Shown piece by piece: positions 21,301-32,467 of a stretch of 64,000 bases of DNA; the first letter of the stretch is position 1, and the number at the start of each line of letters is the position of its first letter. The stretch is from Thiomicrorhabdus sp. (GTDB lineage Bacteria > Pseudomonadota > Gammaproteobacteria > Thiomicrospirales > Thiomicrospiraceae), in NCBI RefSeq assembly GCF_963662555.1, contig NZ_OY759719.1:434001-498000 (forward strand), in the 5' to 3' direction. A program made the position numbers and the translations under genes. The notes under the pieces were generated by a model. The model saw nothing but the letters and a program-made list of their open reading frames with translations. It did no database searches and was not told where the DNA came from.

Positions 21301-21362
21301 TGCTAACCATTCTGTTTTTGCCAGCATTATATTCTGTATGGAATAAAGTAAAGATTCAATAG
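18297..21362 (+). CDS. RND-family efflux pump permease
   Basis: Inner-membrane proton-driven transporter of the hydrophobe/amphiphile (AcrB-like) superfamily. At 1021 residues it has the expected twelve segments with two large periplasmic loops. The fourth segment holds ALILSLGLLVDDAIIAIEMM with the paired Asp residues of the proton relay. The sequence HMGRAEDPTFSVNTM near the start is typical of the AcrB branch sometimes called the short HAE group (MexF/AcrB relatives of about 1020 residues). Substrate cannot be inferred. It overlaps the adaptor by 4 nt upstream and the IMPACT-family gene by 1 nt downstream. Confidence 0.93.
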   Translation: MNRFNVSAYAVKERSLTLYFILMVAIAGVYAFLHMGRAEDPTFSVNTMVVSAVWPGATALEMQNQVADPLEKQIEQVEHFYKVETKSRAGRVDMLISFAEDTPPGISTELYYQVRKRLGDESIHLPAGVQGPFFNDDFDDVYFTLYSFTAKGWPQEKLVQEADKMQIALGQVKGVKKVNLIGERDQRIFIDIDEERAAQLGLSLASLTAAINGQLSVTDSGFIETHGPRLYLRTGQGLSSKQDAVEQISHLPLIIGGKQVLVQDVAKVSRGYESPPTYLVRDKGQDAVLLGVVMAPSTDGLVLEENLKKFEEQYNKNLPLGIKVDKLTNQADAIHQAVSTFQLKFVTALLVVLMVSLIALGIRAGLIVALAVPLTLTMTFLFMFIDGLNFDRITLGALILSLGLLVDDAIIAIEMMLVKMEEGMDKAKAAAHSWTVTAAPMLVGTLVTVAGFLPIGLANSRVGEYAGNIFWVLGISLIASWIVAVYFTPYLGVKLLPANLKHDSPKKDPYDTRFYRALRGLITFCVRRKFLVVFVTVAIFVLAVIGMNKLVVKQFFPSSDRPELMVDISLPEGTGINVTNEVTKKVEAVINQFDEVKSLSSYVGRGAPRFFLALNPELTNPSFAKIVVVTHGKEQREALQAKLRKLVNEGKFPEARVRVHPLLFGPPVTWPVSFRVVGPDPIELRKIANDLRELIEKQSFAVDPHLEWGARVPTLHLDMNKVRLAQLGLTSQDVAEQLKVQLQGISVAQVRENIRTINVVIRANKTKKIDVSELGSLMIKTAKGTTLPVDQLGNIDIQYEDPLLERRNRELYLSVNSELIPGIQPPVATGIIQQQMQPIMDKLPLGYRIDVGGSVEESAKAQDSIKVLVPLMILAMTLLIMLLVKSFSTMFMVLITAPLGLIGAVFALVVFNQPFGFVANLGLLGLAGILMRNTLILTGQIDEHLKEGYSKQEAVIDATVRRARPVLLTAVAAMLAFIPLTHSTFWGPMAYVLIGGIGFGTLLTILFLPALYSVWNKVKIQ

Positions 21363-21964
21363 TGTCCTATCCTATTCCTACTGAACAAGCTGTGGCAGAG
21401 ATTGAGATTAAAAAAAGTCGTTTTATCGCCTACGCCAAAGGTATTCAAGATAGAGCCCAAGGTATGGCTTGGCTTGAACAGATAAAAGCAGAGTTTCCTG
21501 ATGCGAGGCATCATTGCTGGGCTTATCTGCTTGGTAATCCAAATTGTGCTGCTAATGCCGGAATGGGCGATGATGGAGAACCTTCAGGCACTGCAGGTAA
21601 ACCCATCTTAAACGTACTTAATCATAAGGGCATTGGCGATGTGATGATTATCGTTGTGCGTTACTTTGGCGGAATTAAACTCGGTGCTGGAGGTTTAACC
21701 CGTGCTTATGGTCAAGCGGCACAAGCCGTTATGGAAGTGCTACCAACTGAACAACAAGTTGAGGTCGATACTCTCCAAATATTGTGTGACTTTGCTTTAG
21801 AGCAATCAGTACGTCATTGGGTGTCTTTAGCAGAGGGGCAGATTGGTGACGTTGATTATGCACAGCAAGTCACCATGCAGATTCACATACCTAAAACAGA
21901 AACAGAGACTTTGATTAAGCAATTAGCTGCTCACCAATGCCAATTTAAATATCTGGAGAGTTAA
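21362..21964 (+). CDS. IMPACT/YigZ-family protein (UPF0029)
   Basis: A 200-residue protein of the YigZ/IMPACT family, whose eukaryotic members regulate translation; the bacterial role is unsettled. The GTG start overlaps the preceding stop (TAGTG). The conserved motifs are IEIKKSRFIAYA near 15, DARHHCWAY near 50, DDGEPSGTAGKPIL near 71 and the RYFGGIKLGAGGLTRAYG block near 100-117. It seems to be translated from the efflux mRNA, but there is no known functional link. A 24-bp perfect palindrome follows 17 bp after the stop and may act as its terminator. Confidence 0.93.
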   Translation: MSYPIPTEQAVAEIEIKKSRFIAYAKGIQDRAQGMAWLEQIKAEFPDARHHCWAYLLGNPNCAANAGMGDDGEPSGTAGKPILNVLNHKGIGDVMIIVVRYFGGIKLGAGGLTRAYGQAAQAVMEVLPTEQQVEVDTLQILCDFALEQSVRHWVSLAEGQIGDVDYAQQVTMQIHIPKTETETLIKQLAAHQCQFKYLES

Positions 21965-21981
21965 CTTAGTTTATTAAATTC

Positions 21982-22005
21982 AAAATTACCAGGCCTGGTA
22001 ATTTT
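21982..22005. repeat. Iterated palindrome, 24-bp perfect form
   Basis: TACCAGGCCTGGTA at 21987-22000 with arms AAAAT / ATTTT, a perfect 24-bp palindrome. It ends in T-rich sequence and lies just after the IMPACT-family stop, so it could fold as a terminator hairpin, although with no loop. Confidence 0.95.
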
Positions 22006-22127
22006 TCAAAAGAGTGTATTAAGCCATTATCTTTGAATAAATCATTTTATTGTTATGTATGCAAATTCAAGCCTATAATGAATTTGAGAGTGGTTGCTCT
22101 CGTATTCATACAGAAAAGGAGCTTGTT

Positions 22128-22436
22128 ATGTCTAAATTGATTATTCAGTCTTTATTTTTTGCAGGATTTTTTATGGTGGTTGTACCTGCGTCAGCCAATG
22201 AAGTTGAGCCAATTTATGGTAGTCAGCTTATGACCCAGCAGGAACGACTAGAACATCAAGCACAAATGCGTGCTGCCAAAACGCCCGGAGAAAAACAGCG
22301 ATTGCGTCAGCTACATCATCAAAAAATGCAATTACGTGCTAAACAAAAAGGTATTGTTTTGCCAGATCAGCCTCCAGCAAAACCAGGATATAAGAATCAA
22401 CTTAATCGCCCAGGAATGGGTAAAATGCAAAATTAA
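22128..22436 (+). CDS. Small secreted basic protein, unknown function
   Basis: The ATG at 22128 follows AAAGGAG by 7 nt; an ATG at 22050 would be longer but without a ribosome site. The first 23 residues are a Sec signal peptide cut after ASA. The mature 79 residues are basic, helical and proline-ended, with a YGSQLMTQQERLEHQAQM start, an AAKTPGEKQRLRQLHHQKM centre and RAKQKGIVLPDQPP. Similar short secreted proteins with an 'LMT.QER..H...R.A.TP.E' pattern occur in proteobacteria, but I know of no established function; a distant likeness to CpxP-type proteins is only a possibility. It is transcribed alone towards a terminator hairpin. Confidence 0.85.
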   Translation: MSKLIIQSLFFAGFFMVVVPASANEVEPIYGSQLMTQQERLEHQAQMRAAKTPGEKQRLRQLHHQKMQLRAKQKGIVLPDQPPAKPGYKNQLNRPGMGKMQN

Positions 22437-22486
22437 AATAATTTAAAAAACGTTAAAACGATATCGTTAAATATCAGTTTATAAAG

Positions 22487-22524
22487 TTGAGTGATTGATA
22501 ATATTGAGAATATCAGTCACTCAA
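22487..22524. terminator. Convergent hairpin between small secreted gene and HDAC-like gene
   Basis: A 14-bp stem, TTGAGTGATTGATA / TATCAGTCACTCAA with one wobble, and a 10-nt loop. There is only a weak T-run, so it might act from either side. Confidence 0.7.
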
Positions 22525-22571
22525 TTACTTTATATAATATTAATCCTATTAAATCAGCTTCCGTATCAAGT

Positions 22572-23720
22572 TTATCCAAGATGATGTTTTCTAATAGTTT
22601 CAATTTGATCTAGATAATCTTTTTGTGCAATTGGCCCCTTTCCAATTTTATCTTGGTTTTTTTCTGGATTATTTAAAAGAGTATGAAAAGTCCCGACAAC
22701 ACTTTCAGCAAGTGGTTTTAGATTATAGCCACCACCTAAGGTAAAGCTTATTCTTCCATTACAGAGTTCATTGGCTGAATTTAGACATTTTTCAACCAAC
22801 TGATTAAACCCCTTAACGGTCATCTGATGACGAGCCAATGGGTCTTGCCAGTGAGCATCATAACCTGCAAAGACAATAATATGCTCAGGTTCAAATTCAA
22901 CTAGCTTTGGATGAATGACTTTATCATAAACCCCTAAATAAGCGTTATCGCCAGCATCTTTATTAAACGGACAATTCACAATAGTGCCTTTAGCTTCACC
23001 GTTACCAGTAAACTCCAGTCCACCAGTTAATGGCCAATATGGATGTTGATGAATGGATACGGCCAAAATAGAAGGGTCGTCTGCCGTTAGGTCTTGGGTA
23101 CCATTACCGTGATGTACATCAAAATCTATAATGGCAACTTTTTTAACACCACGTTCAGTTTGTAAGGCTCTTGCAGCGATTACGTCGCTGTTAAAAATAC
23201 AAAAGCCCATAGCTCTGTTTTCGAGTGCATGATGTCCAGGCGGTCTTAATAGGGCAAAACCAGTATCAATTAATCTATCGTATATAGCTAAATTTAAATT
23301 AATATTGCTTCCCGCTGCCATCTTAGCTGCATCAAAGGTATATTTATTAATATAAGTATCTTGCTGGTATTCATTAAAAAATGAATCACCCTCATCACTT
23401 AAAATTTCAATTTCATCAATGTACCCCTGACCATGAGCTAACAATAGCTCTTCATTAACGGCCATTCGTCCTTTTACAGGTGTAAGTTGCTTCCAAAGAT
23501 TAGCTTCAGTTAAGGCATTGTCTATGGCAATTAAACGCTTAGCATTTTCAGGGTGGTCTACTCGATCATGCTTAAAGAAAAGTTGGTCAAGAACCACACC
23601 AACCTTTCTATTATGAGTGTGAACTTGATCACTCGCGATTAAAGCACCGGAAAAGGAGTTTGTTGCAAGTAATGCCGTAGCTTTTAAAATGAAATCTCTG
23701 CGTGATTGTTTAGACATCAT
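22572..23720 (-). CDS. Histone-deacetylase-like amidohydrolase with Tat signal
   Basis: Member of the zinc-dependent HDAC/acetylpolyamine amidohydrolase superfamily, 382 residues. It keeps the catalytic features: LLRPPGHHALENRAMGFCIFN (paired His near 168-169), the metal-binding IIDFDVHHGNGT near 204-215, the second metal Asp and the LGGGYN loop near the end. The N-terminus carries a twin-arginine motif SRRDFILK at 6-13 and a hydrophobic stretch to about 30, so folded export to the periplasm is predicted; most relatives are cytosolic. AGAGG lies 5 nt before the first ATG. Its substrate is unknown. It faces the small secreted gene across a terminator hairpin. Confidence 0.9.
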   Translation of the reverse strand: MMSKQSRRDFILKATALLATNSFSGALIASDQVHTHNRKVGVVLDQLFFKHDRVDHPENAKRLIAIDNALTEANLWKQLTPVKGRMAVNEELLLAHGQGYIDEIEILSDEGDSFFNEYQQDTYINKYTFDAAKMAAGSNINLNLAIYDRLIDTGFALLRPPGHHALENRAMGFCIFNSDVIAARALQTERGVKKVAIIDFDVHHGNGTQDLTADDPSILAVSIHQHPYWPLTGGLEFTGNGEAKGTIVNCPFNKDAGDNAYLGVYDKVIHPKLVEFEPEHIIVFAGYDAHWQDPLARHQMTVKGFNQLVEKCLNSANELCNGRISFTLGGGYNLKPLAESVVGTFHTLLNNPEKNQDKIGKGPIAQKDYLDQIETIRKHHLG

Positions 23721-23788
23721 AATTACCTCTCATTTAGGGATTAAATATTAGCCTATACTCAGATTAAGACTTTTACAAATCCCAAATA

Positions 23789-24076
23789 ATGAATGTATAT
23801 GCTAAGAAACTAGGTGGAGACCTTTCTGTGTACAGTAGAAAGGATCAAGGCAATGAATTTACTATAGAGATTCCCAAAGAATAATCAGAGGAAAAGAAAC
23901 ATCATTAATCACAGAAGAAATATGCTCTTACTTAATGGTTATGTACTGGTTGTTGAAAACAACAAGACTAACCAACTCCTTAACAACTTATAGAGAAAGC
24001 GTTATAAGCAGATATGGATGATTACCTGTCTAAAGAAATTAATGTCCCTCCTCTTTTTGTTTTTTTAGAAAAATAA
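23789..24076 (+). pseudogene. Remnant of a hybrid sensor histidine kinase
   Basis: Three short fragments in order, in different frames, recall the end of a hybrid kinase. 23789-23884 gives AKKLGGDLSVYSRKDQGNEFTIEIPKE, the last (G2 region) part of a HATPase domain, then a stop. 23922-23993 gives GYVLVVENNKTNQLL, the start of a receiver domain (usual form VLVVEDNKTNQ). 24008-24076 gives ADMDDYLSKEINVPPLF, the end of a receiver domain (usual form GMDDYLSKPI). The receiver's middle, with the phospho-aspartate, is missing. It is decayed and not translated as one protein. Confidence 0.75.
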
Positions 24077-24128
24077 CTACATTAATAAGATAAACAATGG
24101 ACGTAAATCCCTAAAATGTGAATAAGTC

Positions 24129-24137
24129 TGTGGATAA
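24129..24137 (-). promoter_or_regulatory. Isolated perfect DnaA box upstream of the rRNA operon
   Basis: TGTGGATAA (TTATCCACA on the minus strand), 240 bp before the rRNA promoter and 12 kb from oriC. It may be coincidental. Confidence 0.45.
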
Positions 24138-24212
24138 GTGGTGTGTAAAGAGGGGTAAAGTAAAAGAAATGGATAAAATGTAAAAAAAGTGTCAAAAAGG
24201 ATAAAAAAGGGG

Positions 24213-24240
24213 TTGCGTTGTTAGCGGATATGGTTAGAAT
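24213..24240 (+). promoter_or_regulatory. Candidate upstream rRNA promoter (P1-like)
   Basis: TTGCGT and TAGAAT separated by 16 bp, followed by a structured leader. It is weaker than the promoter at 24375. Confidence 0.5.
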
Positions 24241-24374
24241 ACGCACCTGTTCCAACGCAGACACAGAAAACAAGCTACGAGTTAGCGAGAAGAAGTGGTT
24301 GAGAACAGCGCTTATGAAGTCTACGGATTGAGTAAGTTGAGCGAAAAAAGTTGAAAATAATTTAAAATAAATTG

Positions 24375-24404
24375 TTGACAACGGATTGGAAATCAACTTA
24401 TAAT
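24375..24404 (+). promoter_or_regulatory. Main rRNA operon promoter
   Basis: A perfect TTGACA and a perfect TATAAT separated by 18 bp, 263 bp upstream of mature 16S rRNA. An AT-rich stretch (TTTAAAATAAA) immediately precedes it as a possible UP element. Confidence 0.85.
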
Positions 24405-24472
24405 AAGCGGCTTACCGAGAAGGAAAAGCAAGCGACTTAGTCGCCAAGTTAGTTCTTCTCGAAGAGACCTAA

Positions 24473-24485
24473 GTTCTTTAAAAAT
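24473..24485 (+). promoter_or_regulatory. boxA-type antitermination site in rRNA leader
   Basis: GTTCTTTAAAAAT, close to the ribosomal boxA consensus that recruits NusB and NusE. It lies about 180 bp before 16S rRNA. Confidence 0.6.
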
Positions 24486-24666
24486 CAGGTAATTCAGAGA
24501 TAATTTATGTGGAAACTCGCTTTAGTGAGTGACCAAATAAAAAATCTCGATTTTTGACAAATATGTAAATTGGTAAATAATAATTAATTATTTTTTATCA
24601 TGTTTCAACTTTGTCAATTCCGAGTGTTTATTTCCTGAGAAGGAATTGAAAAATATCAGCAAGATT

Positions 24667-26213
<1,547 letters not shown>

Positions 26214-26291
26214 AGATAGAAAAAGGTTGCGAGCTTAAGTGAGTTTTCACATAAATTGTCTCTGAATTACATGAAGTATAGTGAACGACCC

Positions 26292-26368
<77 letters not shown>

Positions 26369-26374
26369 TTATAT

Positions 26375-26450
26375 GGGGCTATAGCTCAGCTGGGAGAGCG
26401 CCTGCCTTGCACGCAGGAGGTCTGCGGTTCGATCCCGCATAGCTCCACCA
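26375..26450 (+). tRNA. tRNA-Ala (UGC anticodon)
   Basis: 76 nt with acceptor stem GGGGCTA / TAGCTCC, anticodon TGC, T-loop GGTTCGATCC and encoded CCA, 6 bp after tRNA-Ile. Confidence 0.97.
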
Positions 26451-26551
26451 ATACTACTCTTAATGAGTTTTAGTGTAAAAACTAGAGTTTATTAACAGTA
26501 GCATTGGTTGTTTTACGTTAAGTAAACAAACAATACTGAAAAAACTGAAAA

Positions 26552-26566
26552 GTTCTTTAACAATTT
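26552..26566 (+). promoter_or_regulatory. boxA antitermination site before 23S rRNA
   Basis: GTTCTTTAACAATTT, a near-perfect ribosomal boxA, between tRNA-Ala and 23S rRNA as in other rRNA operons. Confidence 0.75.
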
Positions 26567-26653
26567 GGAATAGATCTCTCGATTGAGGATTTTAGATACA
26601 AGCTTCTTATTTATTTAAGATGTAGTTGGTTTAAAAGCTCAATCAATGAGAAG

Positions 26654-26717
26654 CTCACCTCTCAGCCGACAATTTGAGAGGTGAGTGTGGTAAGTATCCC
26701 TTCCAGGTGCTTACCAC
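26654..26717 (+). other. Tandem hairpins in rRNA spacer
   Basis: CTCACCTCTCA / TGAGAGGTGAG (11 bp, 10-nt loop) is directly followed by GTGGTAAG / CTTACCAC (8 bp, 15-nt loop). They may be RNase III or maturation structures. Confidence 0.7.
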
Positions 26718-26918
26718 GCAAAACTGGATAACTCTTAGGAGTTATCAAGTATAGGTAAAATATATAATTGAGAATACTCAAGCGTATATCATGACAGCGA
26801 AAAACTTTTAGTTGCGTACACTCATCAGACCTTATAAACAGAAGCTTAGTTATTAAATGGTATAGCTACCAAATTAAGTGGAGTTAACAAAAGGCATAAG
26901 GTTATTTTTGAGTTGTAT

Positions 26919-29784
<2,866 letters not shown>

Positions 29785-29940
29785 TACAACTCAAAAGTGA
29801 CTTGTGAGATGATGAAAATCAACGACAAGCGATGTTGTGATATACCTTGAGTATAATCAACTATATATACCGAATACTGATAGTTTAGATCTATTCCAAA
29901 GAATTTTACGAGGTTGATGTCATCAGCCCGTAACACCAAA

Positions 29941-30059
29941 TTGCTTGGTGACAATAGCAAGATGGAACCACCTGATCCCTTTCCGAACTCAGAAGTGAAA
30001 CGTCTTAGCGCCGATGGTAGTGTGGGAGGTCCCATGTGAGAGTAGGTCATTGCCAAGCT
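29941..30059 (+). rRNA. rrf: 5S ribosomal RNA
   Basis: Starts TTGCTTGGTGAC and ends TTGCCAAGC, which pair as helix I. The core CCGAACTCAGAAGTGAAACG and GCGCCGATGGTAGTGTGGG are the standard 5S blocks. It is the last gene of the operon. Confidence 0.95.
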
Positions 30060-30070
30060 TATATCCTAAA

Positions 30071-30105
30071 ACCCGTTATATCTTAGATATGACGGGTTTT
30101 TTTTT
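30071..30105 (+). terminator. rRNA operon terminator
   Basis: A 12-bp stem with one wobble pair, ACCCGTTATATC / GATATGACGGGT, a TTA loop and a long T-run. Confidence 0.93.
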
Positions 30106-30221
30106 GCCTGAAATTTTTCCTGTTATTTATTAATTATATTTTTATTGTAGATAGAGCTATCTGCCTATTCGCAGTTTATGGTGTTATTGAGTACAATGTT
30201 AAAAACATTTAAGGAGTAGTT

Positions 30222-30620
30222 ATGTCACAGGTGACAGTTAAATCAAATACGGTTATGACAGTGGTTAACAAAGTACCATGGATGCTATTTATAATTGGAT
30301 TTTTAATAATAGCTGAATATTTAAAGGTAAGTTTACAAGGTGCTGTTGGCTATGCATTTATTACAATAGCTGTCATTGTTTTATTTATTGAAATGTTTAA
30401 ATCTGGTGATGTAAGCGCATTTGCTTTTTTACTAGATCAGTTTTGGGCTGTTGTGACATTAATTTTGGCAACAGGGTTACTAACTTATTTGTGGTTTGTA
30501 GAAGGTAAAGAGCCTACTTTCTTTCATTGGATTGGTTTTGCTATTATTGTTGCAGATTCACTATTGAACCCATTTAATTCATATAGAACGGCTTTACGTA
30601 ACTTTGATGTGGCTGGTTAA
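30222..30620 (+). CDS. Unknown four-helix inner-membrane protein
   Basis: I do not recognise the family. The 132 residues include about four membrane segments (near 20-36, 42-58, 66-90 and 100-118) and end in a short basic tail, YRTALRNFDVAG. AAGGAG is 6 nt before the ATG. queF begins 3 bp after its stop, so the two are surely co-transcribed and the gene may be tied to the same regulation. No transport or enzyme motif is visible. It is not a YhhQ-type queuosine-precursor transporter, which would be longer. Confidence 0.8.
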   Translation: MSQVTVKSNTVMTVVNKVPWMLFIIGFLIIAEYLKVSLQGAVGYAFITIAVIVLFIEMFKSGDVSAFAFLLDQFWAVVTLILATGLLTYLWFVEGKEPTFFHWIGFAIIVADSLLNPFNSYRTALRNFDVAG

Positions 30621-30623
30621 TAG

Positions 30624-31463
30624 ATGAACACAAATAGTAACGGTACTGCCAAAGATAGTTTATTAGGAAAATCTACACCTTATTGTGGTGTATATAACCC
30701 TGAATTGTTGTTTCCAATCCCACGGCAAGAAAAGCGTGATGAAATAAATGTTTCTATAGGAAACCTTCCCTTTGTTGGTTTGGATATTTGGACAGCCTTT
30801 GAGGTGTCTTGGCTTAACTCTAAAGGCAAGCCTGTAGTCGCGATAGCTGAATTCGCTTTTCCTGCCGATAGCGAGTATTTGATTGAATCTAAATCGTTCA
30901 AACTGTACCTTAATTCATTTAACGGGACACGTTTTAGTAGTCCCGAAGAGGTGGTTAAAACTTGGATTAAAGATTTATCTTCTGCCTGTGGTGAAGAGGT
31001 TTCAGTTGACTTAAGAAATTTAGACTTTGATGAGACTTTAGTTTCTAAGTTACCAGGAATTAATTTAGATGACCTTGATATTGAAATTACGGATTACCAA
31101 TTAAACAACCAGTTGCTAAGAAATGATGACAGTAATGAGATCGTTTCAGAAACAGTGAATAGTCATCTACTCAAATCAAATTGTTTAGTAACCGGACAAC
31201 CAGATTGGGGTTCTGTCGTTATTCGTTATGAAGGCCTTCAAATTGATCATGAATCACTTTTACACTACTTGATCTCTTTTAGAGAACATAATGAATTTCA
31301 TGAACAGTGTGTTGAACGAATATTTACAGATATTATGACTTTTTGTTCACCAGAAAAATTAACCGTTTATGCACGTTATGTTAGACGAGGCGGCTTAGAT
31401 ATAAATCCTTATCGTTCAAACTTTGAAGAAGAATTTGATATTTCAAGGACGTTACGTCAGTAA
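30624..31463 (+). CDS. queF: NADPH-dependent 7-cyano-7-deazaguanine reductase
   Basis: Reduces preQ0 to preQ1, a cytosolic step in making the queuosine base of tRNA. The 279 residues mark the long, two-domain E. coli type (282). The catalytic Cys is 187 in KSNCLVTGQPDW, and the substrate and NADPH motif is in SKSFKLYLNSFN near 91-102. The N-terminal half carries PLFPIPR-like LLFPIPRQEKR. It is between two small membrane or unknown genes, with only 1 to 3 bp between ORFs, so it forms a tight four-gene cluster. No preQ1 riboswitch was recognised upstream. Confidence 0.97.
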   Translation: MNTNSNGTAKDSLLGKSTPYCGVYNPELLFPIPRQEKRDEINVSIGNLPFVGLDIWTAFEVSWLNSKGKPVVAIAEFAFPADSEYLIESKSFKLYLNSFNGTRFSSPEEVVKTWIKDLSSACGEEVSVDLRNLDFDETLVSKLPGINLDDLDIEITDYQLNNQLLRNDDSNEIVSETVNSHLLKSNCLVTGQPDWGSVVIRYEGLQIDHESLLHYLISFREHNEFHEQCVERIFTDIMTFCSPEKLTVYARYVRRGGLDINPYRSNFEEEFDISRTLRQ

Positions 31464-31464
31464 T

Positions 31465-31641
31465 ATGTTTTTAAAAATCATAAACTCCATTGCTCGACTA
31501 TTTGGTTATGAGTGGGTATTAGATGTGCAACCAATAGAGCAGCCTAAGCGCCAAGGAAAAGGTGATGATGGTTGGGATGATTTGTATGAACATAATCCAC
31601 GTTATGTATTACGCAAGGTTACCAGGCCTGGTAAATCTTAA
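31465..31641 (+). CDS. Unknown 58-residue protein, tail encoded by the palindrome
   Basis: Starts at an ATG one base after the queF stop. The product, MFLKIINSIARLFGYEWVLD..., has an amphipathic N-terminal helix, then a charged stretch QPKRQGKGDDGWDD, and ends in VTRPGKS. It is unrecognised. The last seven codons contain an exact TACCAGGCCTGGTA, giving T-R-P-G-K, so the C-terminal tail appears to derive from the iterated palindrome. The stop overlaps the next start (TAATG), which suggests translational coupling. A frame starting upstream at 31423 would overlap queF and has no ribosome site. Confidence 0.65.
   Translation: MFLKIINSIARLFGYEWVLDVQPIEQPKRQGKGDDGWDDLYEHNPRYVLRKVTRPGKS
31620..31633. 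repeat. Iterated palindrome copy, exact
   Basis: TACCAGGCCTGGTA spanning the last codons of the 58-residue ORF downstream of queF. Confidence 0.95.
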
Positions 31642-31964
31642 TGATAGATTTTTTAACATTTCATACTCTTATTAGCATTGATGTCTTAATTGTTTTTTAC
31701 TACCTTGGAGCGGTTGTCATACCATTGACTATTTTATGGGGTATGGTTTGGCTTAAACAGCTTATAGTAAATAAAGTGGCTGGTACTCAACAGCTTATTG
31801 ATACTGGTACTCAAGCAGTTTTCAATTCATTAAGTCGCTCAGCCAAAATTAAATGGATTTTGTTGTTTGTATTTTTATTTATTTTTGCAGAACTGTTTTG
31901 GCGTTTATTATTCGAGTTTTTAATTGCCTTTATGCAAATGCGAGATGCATTGGTTTTGTCATAG
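31641..31964 (+). CDS. DUF4282-like small membrane protein
   Basis: A 107-residue protein with a TAATG overlap on the gene before. It has a first membrane segment near 15-38, a polar middle of about 30 residues, and a second near 70-90. The starting FLTFHTLISIDVLIVFYYLG and the ending ELFWRLLFEFLIAFMQMRDAL resemble DUF4282 proteins, which have unknown function. Its overlap with the queF cluster suggests one transcript. The family call is from pattern recall and moderate. Confidence 0.7.
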   Translation: MIDFLTFHTLISIDVLIVFYYLGAVVIPLTILWGMVWLKQLIVNKVAGTQQLIDTGTQAVFNSLSRSAKIKWILLFVFLFIFAELFWRLLFEFLIAFMQMRDALVLS

Positions 31965-32030
31965 TGCATAGCAATTATTTACAATCTTAAATGCAAGATT
32001 TACCGAGAAGTCTTTATTAAGGAGCCTGTC

Positions 32031-32336
32031 TTGTCTGTTCATGATGTAATTGATATTAAAAACACCCTAAAAGCACAACAACTTTTAAAAGCCTTTGACC
32101 AGAATTTAGCCCGTTTAATAAAACAAGGGCCAGATAAAAACGAAGAAGAAGCCAGTACTATTGATTTGTTATCAGAGTGGTTAGAAGAGGCTATTGAAAA
32201 CGGAACTCACCCTCAAGATCTACAAGAAAGGGCAACAAAGCTTGCACACTTTGCGTTTGATAGAGGTTATTCGCAACATGAGGTTGAAGAGTTATTAACT
32301 ATGCGGCCAAATCCAAATGGTAAACGACCGCAATAA
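32031..32336 (+). CDS. Unknown 101-residue soluble protein
   Basis: The TTG at 32031 is a good start because AAGGAG sits 6 nt upstream; no in-frame ATG would keep the conserved-looking N-terminus. The product is acidic and mostly helical (QQLLKAFDQNLARLIKQ, SEWLEEAIENGTHPQDLQERATKLAHFAFDRGYSQHEVEELL) and has a Pro/Lys/Arg tail. I recognise no family. It follows the DUF4282-like gene by 66 bp on the same strand and could be part of that unit or separate. Confidence 0.7.
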   Translation: MSVHDVIDIKNTLKAQQLLKAFDQNLARLIKQGPDKNEEEASTIDLLSEWLEEAIENGTHPQDLQERATKLAHFAFDRGYSQHEVEELLTMRPNPNGKRPQ

Positions 32337-32467
32337 AATCAAGAACTATCTATAACTTACCTTGCTATGTTAAGAATCAACAGGCCTGGTAAATCAAGTT
32401 GATAGTGTGTTTATAAAAATCCAAAACGCATTCATGTTTATAGATTTCTTGTTTTGCATAAGTCTTA

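Larger units (their letters stand above)
26451..26918 (+). other. 16S-23S spacer after the tRNAs
   Basis: A 468-bp transcribed spacer without genes. It holds a boxA copy at 26552, two adjacent strong hairpins at 26654-26717, and just before 23S the sequence GTTGTATAGTTAAG, which pairs perfectly with CTTAACTATACAAC at the end of 23S to form the processing stem. Confidence 0.85.

Noticed and set aside
30106..30221. A preQ1 riboswitch upstream of the queF cluster.
   Set aside because: I found no recognisable aptamer core (no C-rich pseudoknot with an A-rich tail) in this spacer.
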